Origin: Tahibacter amnicola
Lineage (GTDB): Bacteria; Pseudomonadota; Gammaproteobacteria; Xanthomonadales; Rhodanobacteraceae
Direction of reading: 5' to 3'
NCBI RefSeq assembly: GCF_025398735.1
Contig: NZ_CP104694.1
Coordinates: 62,001 to 126,000, forward strand
Length of the DNA: 64,000 nt
The position numbers and the translations under genes are program-made. Below the pieces are notes generated by a model. That model saw nothing but the letters and a program-made list of their open reading frames with translations. It had not been told where the DNA came from and searched no databases. Every line of letters begins with the position of its first letter. Position 1 is the first letter of the stretch. This document shows, one piece after another, positions 24,843-34,083 of the stretch.

Positions 24843-27800
24843 TTACGGGGTCGGATCGAAACCGTTGCGGAAGATCAGATCCGGGTCCACGCCGCACATG
24901 CCTGTACCGGTGGCACACACGGCCGGTGCAAAGCCGGCACTGAGGCGTGTACCCGGCGCGACACTGTTGGTGTTGTGTGAGTACGTGGTGAAGGTTGGAC
25001 CGGTCGAGGCAGCCTGGACGCCAATCGTCGCCGCGGTACCGTTCGCCGCCGCCGCGTTGTTGTAGATCAGCTCGAATGCGTTCGAACCTTCGTGGAACAG
25101 CACGGCGAAGTTCACGGTGGTCGCCGCCGAGCTGACCAGCACGCCACGCCATTCGATCTTCAGGGTGCGATTGGGCGCGGTACCGGTGATATCGGTAAAC
25201 ACACCGGTGTTCGCAGGACGCGTGTCGAGATCGTCCCAGAACGCGAACAAGGTCGGAGCGGAAGCCGGGAAGCTCTGGCCGTTGTCGCCACCGCCGGCAC
25301 CGGCCACCGGAAGCATGGCATTGCCCCAGGCGTTGGAACCATTCGGAGCGAACATCACGAATCCATTGGAGCTGATCGAGATCGTGCTGCCGCCGGTGAC
25401 TGCCGTACCGTAGACCGAGAAGCTGAAGTCGGCCGGCAGCGTGAACGGTGCCACGACGTCGTCACCATTGCTGTTCGCCAGGAGCGTTCCGCCGGCAGGG
25501 ATCGTCGCGCCAGTGCTGGAAGTGAACGCGTAATTGGTTCCCGCCGCCCGTCCAACGGGCAAGTTGTAGTTGAGCACCGTCGGCGAACCATTGCCGGCAT
25601 AGGTAATGGTCTGAGTCAGCGCAATCGTGCTGAAGCAGGCCACGTTGCTGGCCGTGCTGATCTTGAAGGCCGTGCTGTTCATGCCCGTGCCACCCGGCAC
25701 CACATCCGGATAATTCGAGCTCGCCTGCGTGATCGTCACGCCCGGCGTCGTCGTGCTCAAGGTGCTCGACACCGCCGTCGCGGTTCCGCCGCCACCGTTG
25801 TTGACGGACACCGTCGTGTCATTGCACTCGTTCGGTTCGATCAAATTGTTGCCCGTCGTGACCGCCGTGGTACCCAGGGTGAGCAGCGGATCGGGCACCG
25901 TCACCTGTGCAGTGAACTCATGCGTTTCCGTGCCACCGCAAGTGTCCGTGGCGCTGGCGCGGATCTTGTAGCTGCCGAACGTGGTGTTGGCATCTGTGGT
26001 CACCGTGACCGTACCGTTCGGCGCGATCGAAACCGTGCCACCGCCCGGCAAGGTCGTCGGCGAAACCGTGATGCCCACATAGTTGCTGTTGGCGTCGGCC
26101 GGAGCCTCTGTCGGCGCGACACTGCGCGTGACGTTTCGCGACAGGATCTGGTTGGCGTAGGTACCCAGCGTCGGCACCTGGTTGGCGCCGACATTGATAT
26201 TTACCAGGGCCGAGGCCACCGCCCCCTGGCTGTCCGTCACTGTCACCAGGACCGGATACACCTTGTTCGCGTTGACGTTGGTCGGTGTCACCAGGCTGCA
26301 TGCGGCCGTCGCCGTCAGGCTGATGTTGCCTCCGTTGTTGGCGACCGACACGCCCAGCTCCGGCGGCGCGCCGCTCACGCTGACCGAGAGATTGCCGGCG
26401 CCATCCTGCGTGTCGCTGACGGTCGCGACCGTCGCCGTCGCAGCCGGGCTGCCCTGGCGCGTGTTGACCGAGCCGGTGACGTTGATCGACGGTGCCGAGT
26501 TCACCGCCGAGGTGACTGCCAGATTGACGTCGGAGACGTCGAAGAAGATGTTGCCGACCGCTTCCACTTTGACGCGGGCCTGGGCTGTTGCCGGCGTGCT
26601 GGCAGGAATTGTCACCGTCGCCGAACCATTGTTCGGAACGCTGGCCGCCAGTTCGACCGGATGGGTGTAACCACCGTCGAGCGACAGCGTGATACGCACG
26701 TTGACCGTGCTGATCGGCGCGGCGTCGGTACTGGCCACGCTCCAGGTGACGGTCTGCTCGGAACCGGCGGCCCAGCTTACGGCGGTGTTCGGTGAGGTGA
26801 CCGCGAATGGACCCGCCGTACTTACCACGCTCACGGCCGTGGAGGCTTCGTTCGTGCCGCCGGCACCGGCACGGTTGTCGCGAGCGGTAACGCGGAAATT
26901 CAACGTGCGGCTGGTAGTCGGCAAGGTTTCGCCTGTATAGACCAGCGGCGCATCGGTGCCCGGCAGGGCGGCGGTCGTCGGCGGAACGTTGGCGTTATTG
27001 AGGATGTAGCGCAGGCTTGGGAAGACACGAACGGGACTGTGCACCGGATCGAAACCGCGGAAGATCGGCCGCGTGCCGTCGTCCACGAGTGCACCACCGG
27101 TCGTTGCCGCGCCGAGGTTGAACTGCTCCCAGAGGTAGGTGAGCGTGTCGTTGTCTGCATCTGAGCCCGTAGCGGTCAGTGCGAATGGCGTGCGCGCGGG
27201 AATCGAGAAGGCAGCGGGCGTATTGACCACCGGCGGCGTGTTGCCGGTCGCCGTGGAGACGGCGCAGGCACCGCCGGAGCCGCCGATGAATCCGAGGATC
27301 GAGTTCAGGCTGGCGCGGTGGAAGTAGTCCTCGCTGTTGGGCTGAAGATTCTCCGCCCCGCAGATGCCGGCATAGGCCATGATGCTGACGCCGCTGCCAC
27401 TCTCGTAGGCATTGGCGGGGCTGCGGTTGGCGCCGCCGCAGGAGCCGACCGAGCTGTTGAAGGTATGCGGGCCGCCGAACTGGTGCCCCATTTCATGGGC
27501 GACGTAGTCGACGTCGTAGGCGTCACCGGTCGGCGCGCCGGAACCGGTCACACCACGAGCCTTCGTGCTGGTGTTGCACACGGACTGGAGCGTCGCCAGG
27601 CCGCCGCCGCCGGTGCTGAAGATGTGGCCGACATCATAGTTGGCGTTGCCGATCACCGCGTCCACATTGGTCTGGTTCTCGCCGATCAGCGAACTGCCAC
27701 TGGAATTGGTGTACGGATCGGTGTTGCCGTTGGTGTAGATGATCTGGTCGGTATTGCCGACCAGCACCATGCGGACAGCCAGCTCACGCTCGTAGACACC

Positions 27801-28553
27801 GTTGACGCGCGCCATCGTCGTGACCATGCCGGCCAGTGCGTCGGCGACGGTTCCACCGTGGAACTGCGTGTATTCACCCGTGGCGGCCAGCGCAAGGCGA
27901 TAGGTGCGGAGCGTTCCGCCGGAGGAGACTTCCGGTACGGGCGACATCCCGGCATGCTCGGTTCCAACGAGCACGCCGTCGGTATCCGTCACCTCGCACC
28001 GAAGGTGCTTGCCGCTGACGGAATAGTCGCTGCGGGCGTAGGACACGTAGTGCGTCGTGTCCTTCTTCTGGTAAGGATCGATGTAGAACGCCCCGTCGGC
28101 CGACAGGATCTGGCCATGGAAGCCCTTCTGGGTAACGTCAAAACGCAACGTGGCCGTCGGGTCGGTGACGCCCTGTCCGATATACGTGTGGATATCGGGA
28201 TACTTGCGCGCCAGCTCGGCGTCCATGATGGGCGATTCGACGACACGGAATTCGGCGAAGGTGCCGTCCGGCATCGGCAGCGTCATCTTGAACGGGCTGG
28301 ACGTCACCGGCTGCTTTGACTCCAGTGGCGCCTGCGCCAGGCGTGCCTTGAGGCCGGCGGTATCCAGCGCCAGCGTGCGGTACGCGTTCGGCACGACGAC
28401 GCGTTGCCCGTCGCGCGCGAAGCTGGCTTCCGCCACGTCCTGCCACAGACCGTCGCTCACCACCGATGGCGAAGCGCCGACGGCAAACGAATAGGTGCCA
28501 GCGCCGATTGCGGCGCAGGCGAGAATCCAGAAATGTTTAGTACGACCCAACAC
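24843..28553 (-). CDS. Secreted reprolysin-like metalloprotease with Ig-like/cadherin-like repeats
   Basis: Large secreted zinc endopeptidase, 1,236 residues. The GTG at 28553 is chosen because GGGAGGGGAA precedes it and it gives a signal peptide (MLGRTKHFWILACAAIGAGT, cleaved near residue 27). A propeptide-like region runs to about 190. The catalytic domain (about 200-440) contains HEMGHQFGGPHTF, the HExxHxxGxxH zinc site (H353, E354, H357, H363), and a Met-turn SIMAYAGICG. About 450-1000 are Ser/Thr/Gly-rich beta-sandwich repeats (SDADNDTLTYLWEQF, VTWSVASTDA, TVTDSQGAVASA). About 1050-1215 is a further beta domain (FAFWDDLDTRPANTGVF). The chain ends DPDLIFRNGFDPTP, resembling the short GFE/GFD tail on many secreted proteins of this bacterial group. 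Likely role: extracellular protein degradation. Confidence 0.93.
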   Translation of the reverse strand: MLGRTKHFWILACAAIGAGTYSFAVGASPSVVSDGLWQDVAEASFARDGQRVVVPNAYRTLALDTAGLKARLAQAPLESKQPVTSSPFKMTLPMPDGTFAEFRVVESPIMDAELARKYPDIHTYIGQGVTDPTATLRFDVTQKGFHGQILSADGAFYIDPYQKKDTTHYVSYARSDYSVSGKHLRCEVTDTDGVLVGTEHAGMSPVPEVSSGGTLRTYRLALAATGEYTQFHGGTVADALAGMVTTMARVNGVYERELAVRMVLVGNTDQIIYTNGNTDPYTNSSGSSLIGENQTNVDAVIGNANYDVGHIFSTGGGGLATLQSVCNTSTKARGVTGSGAPTGDAYDVDYVAHEMGHQFGGPHTFNSSVGSCGGANRSPANAYESGSGVSIMAYAGICGAENLQPNSEDYFHRASLNSILGFIGGSGGACAVSTATGNTPPVVNTPAAFSIPARTPFALTATGSDADNDTLTYLWEQFNLGAATTGGALVDDGTRPIFRGFDPVHSPVRVFPSLRYILNNANVPPTTAALPGTDAPLVYTGETLPTTSRTLNFRVTARDNRAGAGGTNEASTAVSVVSTAGPFAVTSPNTAVSWAAGSEQTVTWSVASTDAAPISTVNVRITLSLDGGYTHPVELAASVPNNGSATVTIPASTPATAQARVKVEAVGNIFFDVSDVNLAVTSAVNSAPSINVTGSVNTRQGSPAATATVATVSDTQDGAGNLSVSVSGAPPELGVSVANNGGNISLTATAACSLVTPTNVNANKVYPVLVTVTDSQGAVASALVNINVGANQVPTLGTYANQILSRNVTRSVAPTEAPADANSNYVGITVSPTTLPGGGTVSIAPNGTVTVTTDANTTFGSYKIRASATDTCGGTETHEFTAQVTVPDPLLTLGTTAVTTGNNLIEPNECNDTTVSVNNGGGGTATAVSSTLSTTTPGVTITQASSNYPDVVPGGTGMNSTAFKISTASNVACFSTIALTQTITYAGNGSPTVLNYNLPVGRAAGTNYAFTSSTGATIPAGGTLLANSNGDDVVAPFTLPADFSFSVYGTAVTGGSTISISSNGFVMFAPNGSNAWGNAMLPVAGAGGGDNGQSFPASAPTLFAFWDDLDTRPANTGVFTDITGTAPNRTLKIEWRGVLVSSAATTVNFAVLFHEGSNAFELIYNNAAAANGTAATIGVQAASTGPTFTTYSHNTNSVAPGTRLSAGFAPAVCATGTGMCGVDPDLIFRNGFDPTP

Positions 28554-29130
28554 GTTCCCCTCCCAACCAATAGATGTGCGGCCCCAGCCGCGTCGTGGTC
28601 CGATCGGTCGCCTGCACGCAGCGCGCGACGACGAGGGCTGATAATAGTCCGGACAAGCCCTCGCCCCGCGCCCACCAGACCCTGCCGAATGTGCTTTTTT
28701 GTGTAGCGAAGCAGATCCCTGACCGTTGACCTGTACCGCAGGCACGACCAATTCTGCCGATGGATACGCTATCCACCGACAGAACTAAATTTGTCTATAA
28801 ACACCGGCACTGGGCGTGGAAATTTGCCAACTATTGGGCCAACTCAATCGGTAGGTGCCGAACAGAAGCGGTTCGGTTTACGGGCTTCGCTGCCGAAGTG
28901 GTAGCGTATGGTCATGCCGAGGTGGAATATGAAGCCGTCGACTTGAAACGGAATGTGTCGGCGGGAGGGCGTTCGCATTCGGAACCTGCCGGGCGCAACC
29001 GGAAATCGGAACCGGTCCGGACAACACCGCCTGACCAAGCCGGCTGCCCGCGCGTATTTGCCCCCCTGATCACTCGCCGGCAGTTCGCCGCGCGTCCATA
29101 ATCACGCGTGCCGACGGAATCGAGGTCTCG
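28554..29130. other. Divergent intergenic region with long hairpin
   Basis: 577 bases between the protease and a histidine kinase, noticeably more AT-rich than its surroundings at 28780-28840. TTCTGCCGATGGATA (28752-28766) and TATCCACCGACAGAA (28770-28784) form a 15-bp inverted repeat with a three-base loop. Its two imperfect positions become G-U pairs when read on the minus strand, that is, in the 5' leader of the protease transcript. No convincing -35/-10 pair and no other gene seen. Confidence 0.45.
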
Positions 29131-30696
29131 ATGACTGCACGCCCGGACGACCCGCCGATCGAACTGCGTCACGCGGACGCCCTGAGCGAAGCCCTGGCGC
29201 GAGAGCTCTACCATCGTGGACTGCTGGGCCTGATTCCGACGGTGCCGGTCGTCGGACTGCTGTGGTGGATGCTGCGCGATGCCAGCCATACCCGCCCGGC
29301 CATCACCGTCGCGTTCGCCATGATTGCCGTGATCATCATCGCGCGCGCCGCGCTGGTCGGGCGGCACTACGTCACCGCGGGACGCGTCGTCGACCCGCGC
29401 CGGCGCATCCGCCTGTACGCCCTGGGTTCCGGGCTCTTCGGGCTGGGCCTGGGCGCGATGAACGCGCTGGCGGCGCCGGTGATTTCGCCGATCATGCTGG
29501 TGACGATCGCACTGGTCATTGCCGGATTCACGTCCCTGTCGACGGTCAGCAATGCGCCCAGCCCCTTGTGCCATCTCGCATTCGTGCTGCCGAGCATGGC
29601 GTCGGTGATGTACGGCGTGCTGGTCAATCCGGCGATGACGCTGCGTGGCACACAATTGACCTTCGTCATCCTGTATACCGCCGCGCTCGCCGTGCAGGGA
29701 TGGAATGCGCACGTCTCAGTGCGCCGCACGCTAGCGCTCAGCCTGCAGCTGGCCCAGGCCAACCAGGACCTGTCCTTTTCGAACGAGGCCATGGCCAGAG
29801 AGATTGACGAGCGATTGCGTGCGGAAGCGACGCTGCAACAACGCAATGCCCAGCTTGCCACCGCCAACGAGAAGCTGGCGACCGCACAGAGCCAGCTGCT
29901 GCAGTCGGAGAAATTGGCGTCAGTCGGGCAATTGGCCGCAGGCGTCGCACACGAGATCAACACGCCGATCGCCTATGTACAGACCAATCTGAAAACGCTT
30001 CGCGACTATCTGGACGGTGTTTTCGCCCTTCTCGGTCTCTACCAGCGCGCGCAGGAGTCTGCCGATCCGGCTGCCTTTTCCGAACGCATCGCGCAGAAGC
30101 GCCAGGAGGCCGACATCGACTACGTCACGGGCGATGCCTTCACGCTCCTGGATGATTCCGAGTACGGTCTGCGCAAGGTGACGACGATTGTCCGCGGACT
30201 GAAGGACTTCTCGCGTATCGATGTGCCGCAGACCGAGGAAGCGGATGTGCACATGCTGCTGGACAACGCCATCAACATGGCGAGGCACGAAATCGGCCAC
30301 AAGGCACGTGTGCAGAAGGTCTACGGTGAGATTCCACCGCTGCGCTGCCTGCCGTTCCAGTTGAGCCAGGTCTTTCTGAATCTCCTGGTAAACGCGGCGC
30401 ACGCCATCGTCGAGCGCGGCGAGATCCGCGTCACCACGCGCCATGAGGGTGATTTCGCCCTGGTCGCCATCAGCGATACTGGCGTGGGCATCGCGCCGGA
30501 AAACCTCCCGCGCCTGTTCGAGCCATTCTTCACGACCAAGCCGATCGGGATCGGCACCGGGCTGGGCCTGTCGGTGTCCTGGGGCATCGTGAAGGCGCAT
30601 GGCGGCACGATCGATGTCGATAGTGTGCCGGGCAAAGGCAGCACATTCATCGTACGTCTTCCGCTGGGAGGTCCAACCAGCGATGGGGCGTCGTGA
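29131..30696 (+). CDS. Six-transmembrane sensor histidine kinase
   Basis: Inner-membrane sensor kinase of 521 residues. The N-terminal 190 residues hold about six membrane helices (for example GLIPTVPVVGLLWWML and PIMLVTIALVIAGF) with almost no periplasmic part, so the signal is probably sensed in the membrane. A coiled coil (about 200-258) leads to the dimerisation domain with phosphoacceptor H274 in GVAHEINTPIAYVQTN, an insertion, and the ATPase domain (NLLVNAAHAI, DTGVGI, GTGLGLSV). It resembles the kinase core of the gene at 43170. No response regulator is adjacent. Its stop overlaps the beginning of the open frame of the ATP-grasp gene. Confidence 0.93.
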   Translation: MTARPDDPPIELRHADALSEALARELYHRGLLGLIPTVPVVGLLWWMLRDASHTRPAITVAFAMIAVIIIARAALVGRHYVTAGRVVDPRRRIRLYALGSGLFGLGLGAMNALAAPVISPIMLVTIALVIAGFTSLSTVSNAPSPLCHLAFVLPSMASVMYGVLVNPAMTLRGTQLTFVILYTAALAVQGWNAHVSVRRTLALSLQLAQANQDLSFSNEAMAREIDERLRAEATLQQRNAQLATANEKLATAQSQLLQSEKLASVGQLAAGVAHEINTPIAYVQTNLKTLRDYLDGVFALLGLYQRAQESADPAAFSERIAQKRQEADIDYVTGDAFTLLDDSEYGLRKVTTIVRGLKDFSRIDVPQTEEADVHMLLDNAINMARHEIGHKARVQKVYGEIPPLRCLPFQLSQVFLNLLVNAAHAIVERGEIRVTTRHEGDFALVAISDTGVGIAPENLPRLFEPFFTTKPIGIGTGLGLSVSWGIVKAHGGTIDVDSVPGKGSTFIVRLPLGGPTSDGAS

Positions 30697-30719
30697 CACC
30701 GCTTGTCGTCGCCGCGACG

Positions 30720-31469
30720 ATGTCGCAGTCTGGCCGAATGCCGACACTGATCCTGACACCCCGACAGACGCCCGATTCACGCGCACTCTGGAAGGCGGCC
30801 AGCCAGATGGGCTGGCAGACAGAACGCCTGGGCAGCTGGCGCATTCCCGAGCACGTGAGATCGGCGTCCGAGCCGGTCCTGTATGCCGAAGCGTTGTTTG
30901 GTCCGGATCTGGCGGCGGATCTCGGCCTGCGCCTGTTGCATGCGCCGGACGACTGGCTGCCGACGCTGCCGGAACGGTATCGGCGGCGCCGGGTGGAGTT
31001 GATGACACTTGCCGAATGCCGGAAGGTACCAGGCGACCATTTCATCAAGCCGCCCGGCGACAAAAGCTTTCCTGCTGCCGTATACGACGCGCAGACGCTT
31101 CCCGTTCTTGACGACGACACGCAGCCTGTCCTGGTCGCCGAAATTGTCCACTGGGCCATGGAGTACCGATGCTTTGTCCTCGACCGGCGCGTTGAAACCT
31201 GGTCCGTGTACCTGCGCGACGGTGATCTCCCCGAGGAAGGCGGCTATGGCGCCACGGCTGCCGAGGCGACCGCTGTCATCGGCTTCATGGACGCATTGCT
31301 TGCCGACCCGAGCGTCGTGCTTCCTCGTGCCTGCGTGGTCGACATCGGATACATCGCCGATCGTGGCTGGGCCTGCGTCGAACCGAACGGCGCCTGGGGC
31401 GCCGGTCTGTATGGATGCGATCCGGTCAAGGCACTGGGCGTCATCCGCCACGCGAGCGAACGCCGCTGA
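30720..31469 (+). CDS. ATP-grasp domain protein (DUF4343-like)
   Basis: Probable ATP-dependent carboxylate-amine/thiol ligase of unknown substrate, about 249 residues. The start is uncertain: GTG 30693 (overlapping the kinase stop), ATG 30720 or ATG 30738 (MPTLILTPRQTPDSRALW), none with a good ribosome site. Visible ATP-grasp elements: FIKPPGDKSFPAAVY (small nucleotide lid), LVAEIVHWAMEYRCFVLD and the metal-binding end VVDIGYIADRGWACVEPNGAWGAG. Very tight linkage to the kinase upstream suggests translational coupling. Members of this family occur as stand-alone genes in many bacteria; role unknown. Confidence 0.8.
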   Translation: MSQSGRMPTLILTPRQTPDSRALWKAASQMGWQTERLGSWRIPEHVRSASEPVLYAEALFGPDLAADLGLRLLHAPDDWLPTLPERYRRRRVELMTLAECRKVPGDHFIKPPGDKSFPAAVYDAQTLPVLDDDTQPVLVAEIVHWAMEYRCFVLDRRVETWSVYLRDGDLPEEGGYGATAAEATAVIGFMDALLADPSVVLPRACVVDIGYIADRGWACVEPNGAWGAGLYGCDPVKALGVIRHASERR

Positions 31470-32063
31470 GCAAACGACGGCGCCGTGCGGCGCCAGCCGT
31501 CGAACGGTGCCAGCCATGGTCCGCCTGCAGGCCTGACGCACGCCGGCGTTCGGACGGTGCCAGGCATCACCGGCGATCCCGTCCGGATGACTTGCTACCC
31601 GTTTCTCAGTGGCCCTGCGCATGTGCACAGTTGCCCATGAATCCGTCGGGCTTTCCGGTTCGTGGGTGGCACCGTCCAGCCTTCCGGTTTCATGGGTGGC
31701 ACCTTCCAGCCCGGCCCTGGTCTCACGGGTGGTTGGGCAGGCGCCAGTCATGCCGGCCACCGTCCGATGCCTGGCACCGTCCTTCACCGTTCTTCATGCC
31801 TGGCACCATGCGGCAGCGACACACCTCAGCGCGCAGCGCCAGAACCTGCCAAGCACGGTCATGCGGTGGACAGGACGCGCGCTCCTGATCGTGCCTGGCA
31901 CCGTTCGGCAGGGTGGGGTTTCTGCAAATTCGATCACGAGTCGTGGCGATTGCGCCAAGTAGTGGCGATCGGCACGCACTGTGCAAATGGCGTGAAAACG
32001 CGGACGCGTACCGGTCGCTGCGAGGCGGCCGGGAGCGTGCTCGACCTTACCCAGGGGCAGCCC
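31470..32063. repeat. Intergenic region with TGCCTGGCACC repeats
   Basis: 594 bases with several copies of the repeat word found around the RAYT gene 7-8 kb away: GGTGCCAGCCA at 31506, GGTGCCAGGCA at 31556, then in opposite orientation TGCCTGGCACC at 31768, 31797 and 31892. A separate direct repeat pairs two stretches of about 24 bases (about 31650-31710) ending in GGGTGGCACC and TCCAGCC. Left copies point one way and right copies the other. No coding sign; an open frame through it continues into the next gene but its start belongs at 32064. Confidence 0.6.
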
Positions 32064-33023
32064 ATGCTTTCGACCCGATATCTCGCCCAGCCGGACATCA
32101 CCGACGCCGCGCGTGAGGCGCTGATCAACGCAGAACGTTTGCGTCTGGGCGGCTACTTTGCGGAGGCCTTCCAGGTCGCGGCGTCGCTGACCCGTCCAGG
32201 CGCCTGGGAGTGTCCGCGGGGCACGCAGAATTTCCGGCGCGCGGCGAGTCTTCTACCGACCCTTGCCTGGCTCAATGACACGTTCTGTCCGGCCGTTGGC
32301 GACAATCCACGACGCACACCGCGCGAGCTGGCGGCCTGGGCAGGCGGCATGGCGCGTCACAACCTTGACGCTCTGGTGATTGCCGGACGCCAGCAGCTAC
32401 AGCCGGCCGGGACGGACTGGACCCAGGAGGGTCTGGACGCCCTCAACGGCGAGGTCTGCGACGGACGTGTCGCGCCCGCTGTGTCGGAGTTTTTGTCGGA
32501 GCTGGAATGGGTTCTCAAGGCGCGAGTCCGTCGCGCGCTTGGCCTGCGTCCGCCGGAATGGCTGCCGGTCGTCGCCCGCGGCGTGACGCCGTTCCATATC
32601 GGCGGCGGTATCCGGACGGCGCCCGCGGCGGATGGATTCCACCACCGCAATCTCATGGAAGTCCTGTTCCGCTGCATCGAACACACCGGTGGCGGCGCCT
32701 ATCTGCCCGCACGGTGCGTGCTGCTGACCGTCATCCTGGAGTTGCATGAAGGCAGTCACGAGGGCGCAGCCGATGTACTGGCGCGCTGGTCGCCGTGGCT
32801 GGTCGCGCAGAGTGCGAGCGATTTCCTGCTCCAGCACTGGCAACCCTATGTCGACATGCTGCGCAGTCGCGCTTTGGCGTCGATGCTGGGTCTGGATGAT
32901 GTGGTCGTGGCCAACTACATGACCACTTTCCGCAGCCGCCAGGAAAGCGCTCCGGGCACCGTAAGCCCGGCACAGGATCCACCTGCGACCGCAAGGCCAC
33001 GCCTGTCGCTCGTGGTGGGATAA
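32064..33023 (+). CDS. Hypothetical protein, 319 aa
   Basis: I do not recognise this protein. The ATG at 32064 follows CAGGGGCAGCCC and gives MLSTRYLAQPDITDAAREAL. There is no signal peptide or membrane segment; it is likely cytosolic and mostly helical, with a possible conserved core at NFRRAASLLPTLAWLNDTF, FLSELEWVLKARVRRALGL and LVVG at the end. Codon use is like the neighbours. It stands alone between a repeat-rich gap and an exported lipocalin-like gene. Confidence 0.6.
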   Translation: MLSTRYLAQPDITDAAREALINAERLRLGGYFAEAFQVAASLTRPGAWECPRGTQNFRRAASLLPTLAWLNDTFCPAVGDNPRRTPRELAAWAGGMARHNLDALVIAGRQQLQPAGTDWTQEGLDALNGEVCDGRVAPAVSEFLSELEWVLKARVRRALGLRPPEWLPVVARGVTPFHIGGGIRTAPAADGFHHRNLMEVLFRCIEHTGGGAYLPARCVLLTVILELHEGSHEGAADVLARWSPWLVAQSASDFLLQHWQPYVDMLRSRALASMLGLDDVVVANYMTTFRSRQESAPGTVSPAQDPPATARPRLSLVVG

Positions 33024-33137
33024 CCCAATGCGCTGATACCGCGCAGGTCTATTGCGGCAATCGCGCGTTGGATGCCCGGCGGGTGCCCTCTTCCGCGCCA
33101 GCGCCCTACTCTTGGACGTCCCCGCCGGAGCACGTCC

Positions 33138-33656
33138 ATGAAGGTCATCTACAGTGTATTTCTGGCTTTTGCGGCAAGCGCAGCGGTCGCCGCGGAAGCC
33201 CCGCCCCCCAAACCATGCACGGCACCCGCCTACCGCCAGTTCGATTTCTGGCTGGGCGAGTGGGATGTGTTCAATCCCGCCGGCAAGCACGTCGGCAAGA
33301 ACCGCATCGAATCCATCTTGAACGGCTGCGGCGTGGCCGAACATTGGACCGGCGATACGGGCGTCCGGGGCACCAGCTACAACGCCTATGACCAGCGCCA
33401 CGGCCACTGGAACCAGTACTGGGTGTCGGACGACGCCGATGTGCTGTGGTTGACGGGCAGCGCCGAGGGCAAGGGAATGCTCCTTTCCGGCGAACAGCCC
33501 GATCCCCAGTCAGGCAAACCGGTGCGCCACCGCGTGCGCTGGACGCCCCAGGACGACGGCAGCGTACGCCAGGTCTGGGAATCCTCCAGCGACGCCGGCA
33601 AATCCTGGAACACCGTCTTCGAAGGCCTTTACCGCCGCGCCGGAAAGTCCGGCTAG
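33138..33656 (+). CDS. Exported DUF1579-like beta-barrel protein
   Basis: 172 residues with a signal peptide (MKVIYSVFLAFAASAAVAAEA, cleaved near residue 19). The mature part starts with YRQFDFWLGEWDVFNPAG, a pattern typical of small lipocalin-like barrels (DUF1579 and relatives), followed by strands alternating with tight turns (HWNQYWVSDDADVLWLTG, VRWTPQDDGSVRQVWESS). Probably a periplasmic binding protein of unknown ligand. Its stop codon overlaps the stop of the convergent cysteine-cluster gene (shared CTAG). Confidence 0.8.
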   Translation: MKVIYSVFLAFAASAAVAAEAPPPKPCTAPAYRQFDFWLGEWDVFNPAGKHVGKNRIESILNGCGVAEHWTGDTGVRGTSYNAYDQRHGHWNQYWVSDDADVLWLTGSAEGKGMLLSGEQPDPQSGKPVRHRVRWTPQDDGSVRQVWESSSDAGKSWNTVFEGLYRRAGKSG

Positions 33657-33997
33657 CGCCACGTTTCCGGCGTCAGCGGAGGCAGGCCGTAGTGGGCACG
33701 CGCCTTGTCGCACTGCGGACTGGGTTCGCCGTTCTCCCACGCGGGAAGCAGCTCGCGGCAGGGCGACGGCCGGTGCGCGTACTGGGTGCATCGGGCGTCG
33801 ACGCCCACCGTTCCGGCCAGCGCGATGCAGTGCGAGGCCGGCCCGTCGGTGCCGCGCATGCACAGACGATGCGGGTCCAGTTTTTCGGTCAGGCGTACGT
33901 CCATGCCGTCGGGCGAATAGAGCGTGGACTCCGACCAGTGGAAAGCGACGCGGAAGCGGGCGCAACAGGCGCCGCAAGTCAGACAAGGATGCTGCAT
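33653..33997 (-). CDS. YkgJ-family cysteine cluster protein
   Basis: Small cytosolic protein of 114 residues, thought to bind a metal or an Fe-S cluster. From ATG 33997 it begins MQHPCLTCGACCARF, the CxxCxxCC signature, with further cysteines in RLCMRG, SHCIAL, ARCTQY, PCRELL and QCDKAR. The open frame extends upstream but the cysteine signature normally sits at the very N-terminus. Function of the family is not established. Confidence 0.88.
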   Translation of the reverse strand: MQHPCLTCGACCARFRVAFHWSESTLYSPDGMDVRLTEKLDPHRLCMRGTDGPASHCIALAGTVGVDARCTQYAHRPSPCRELLPAWENGEPSPQCDKARAHYGLPPLTPETWR

Positions 33998-34083
33998 GGC
34001 GGATGATCGTGCGAACCTGCGCAGTATAGGGCCAGGCGCGTCTGCGCTACGCTGGTGCAACCGTCCTGGCGTGGAAACAAGGC

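Noticed and set aside
25092-26795. 567-residue plus-strand frame antisense to the metalloprotease
   Set aside because: Composition typical of an antisense frame (RR/HR-rich), no motifs, and the protease frame is clearly real.
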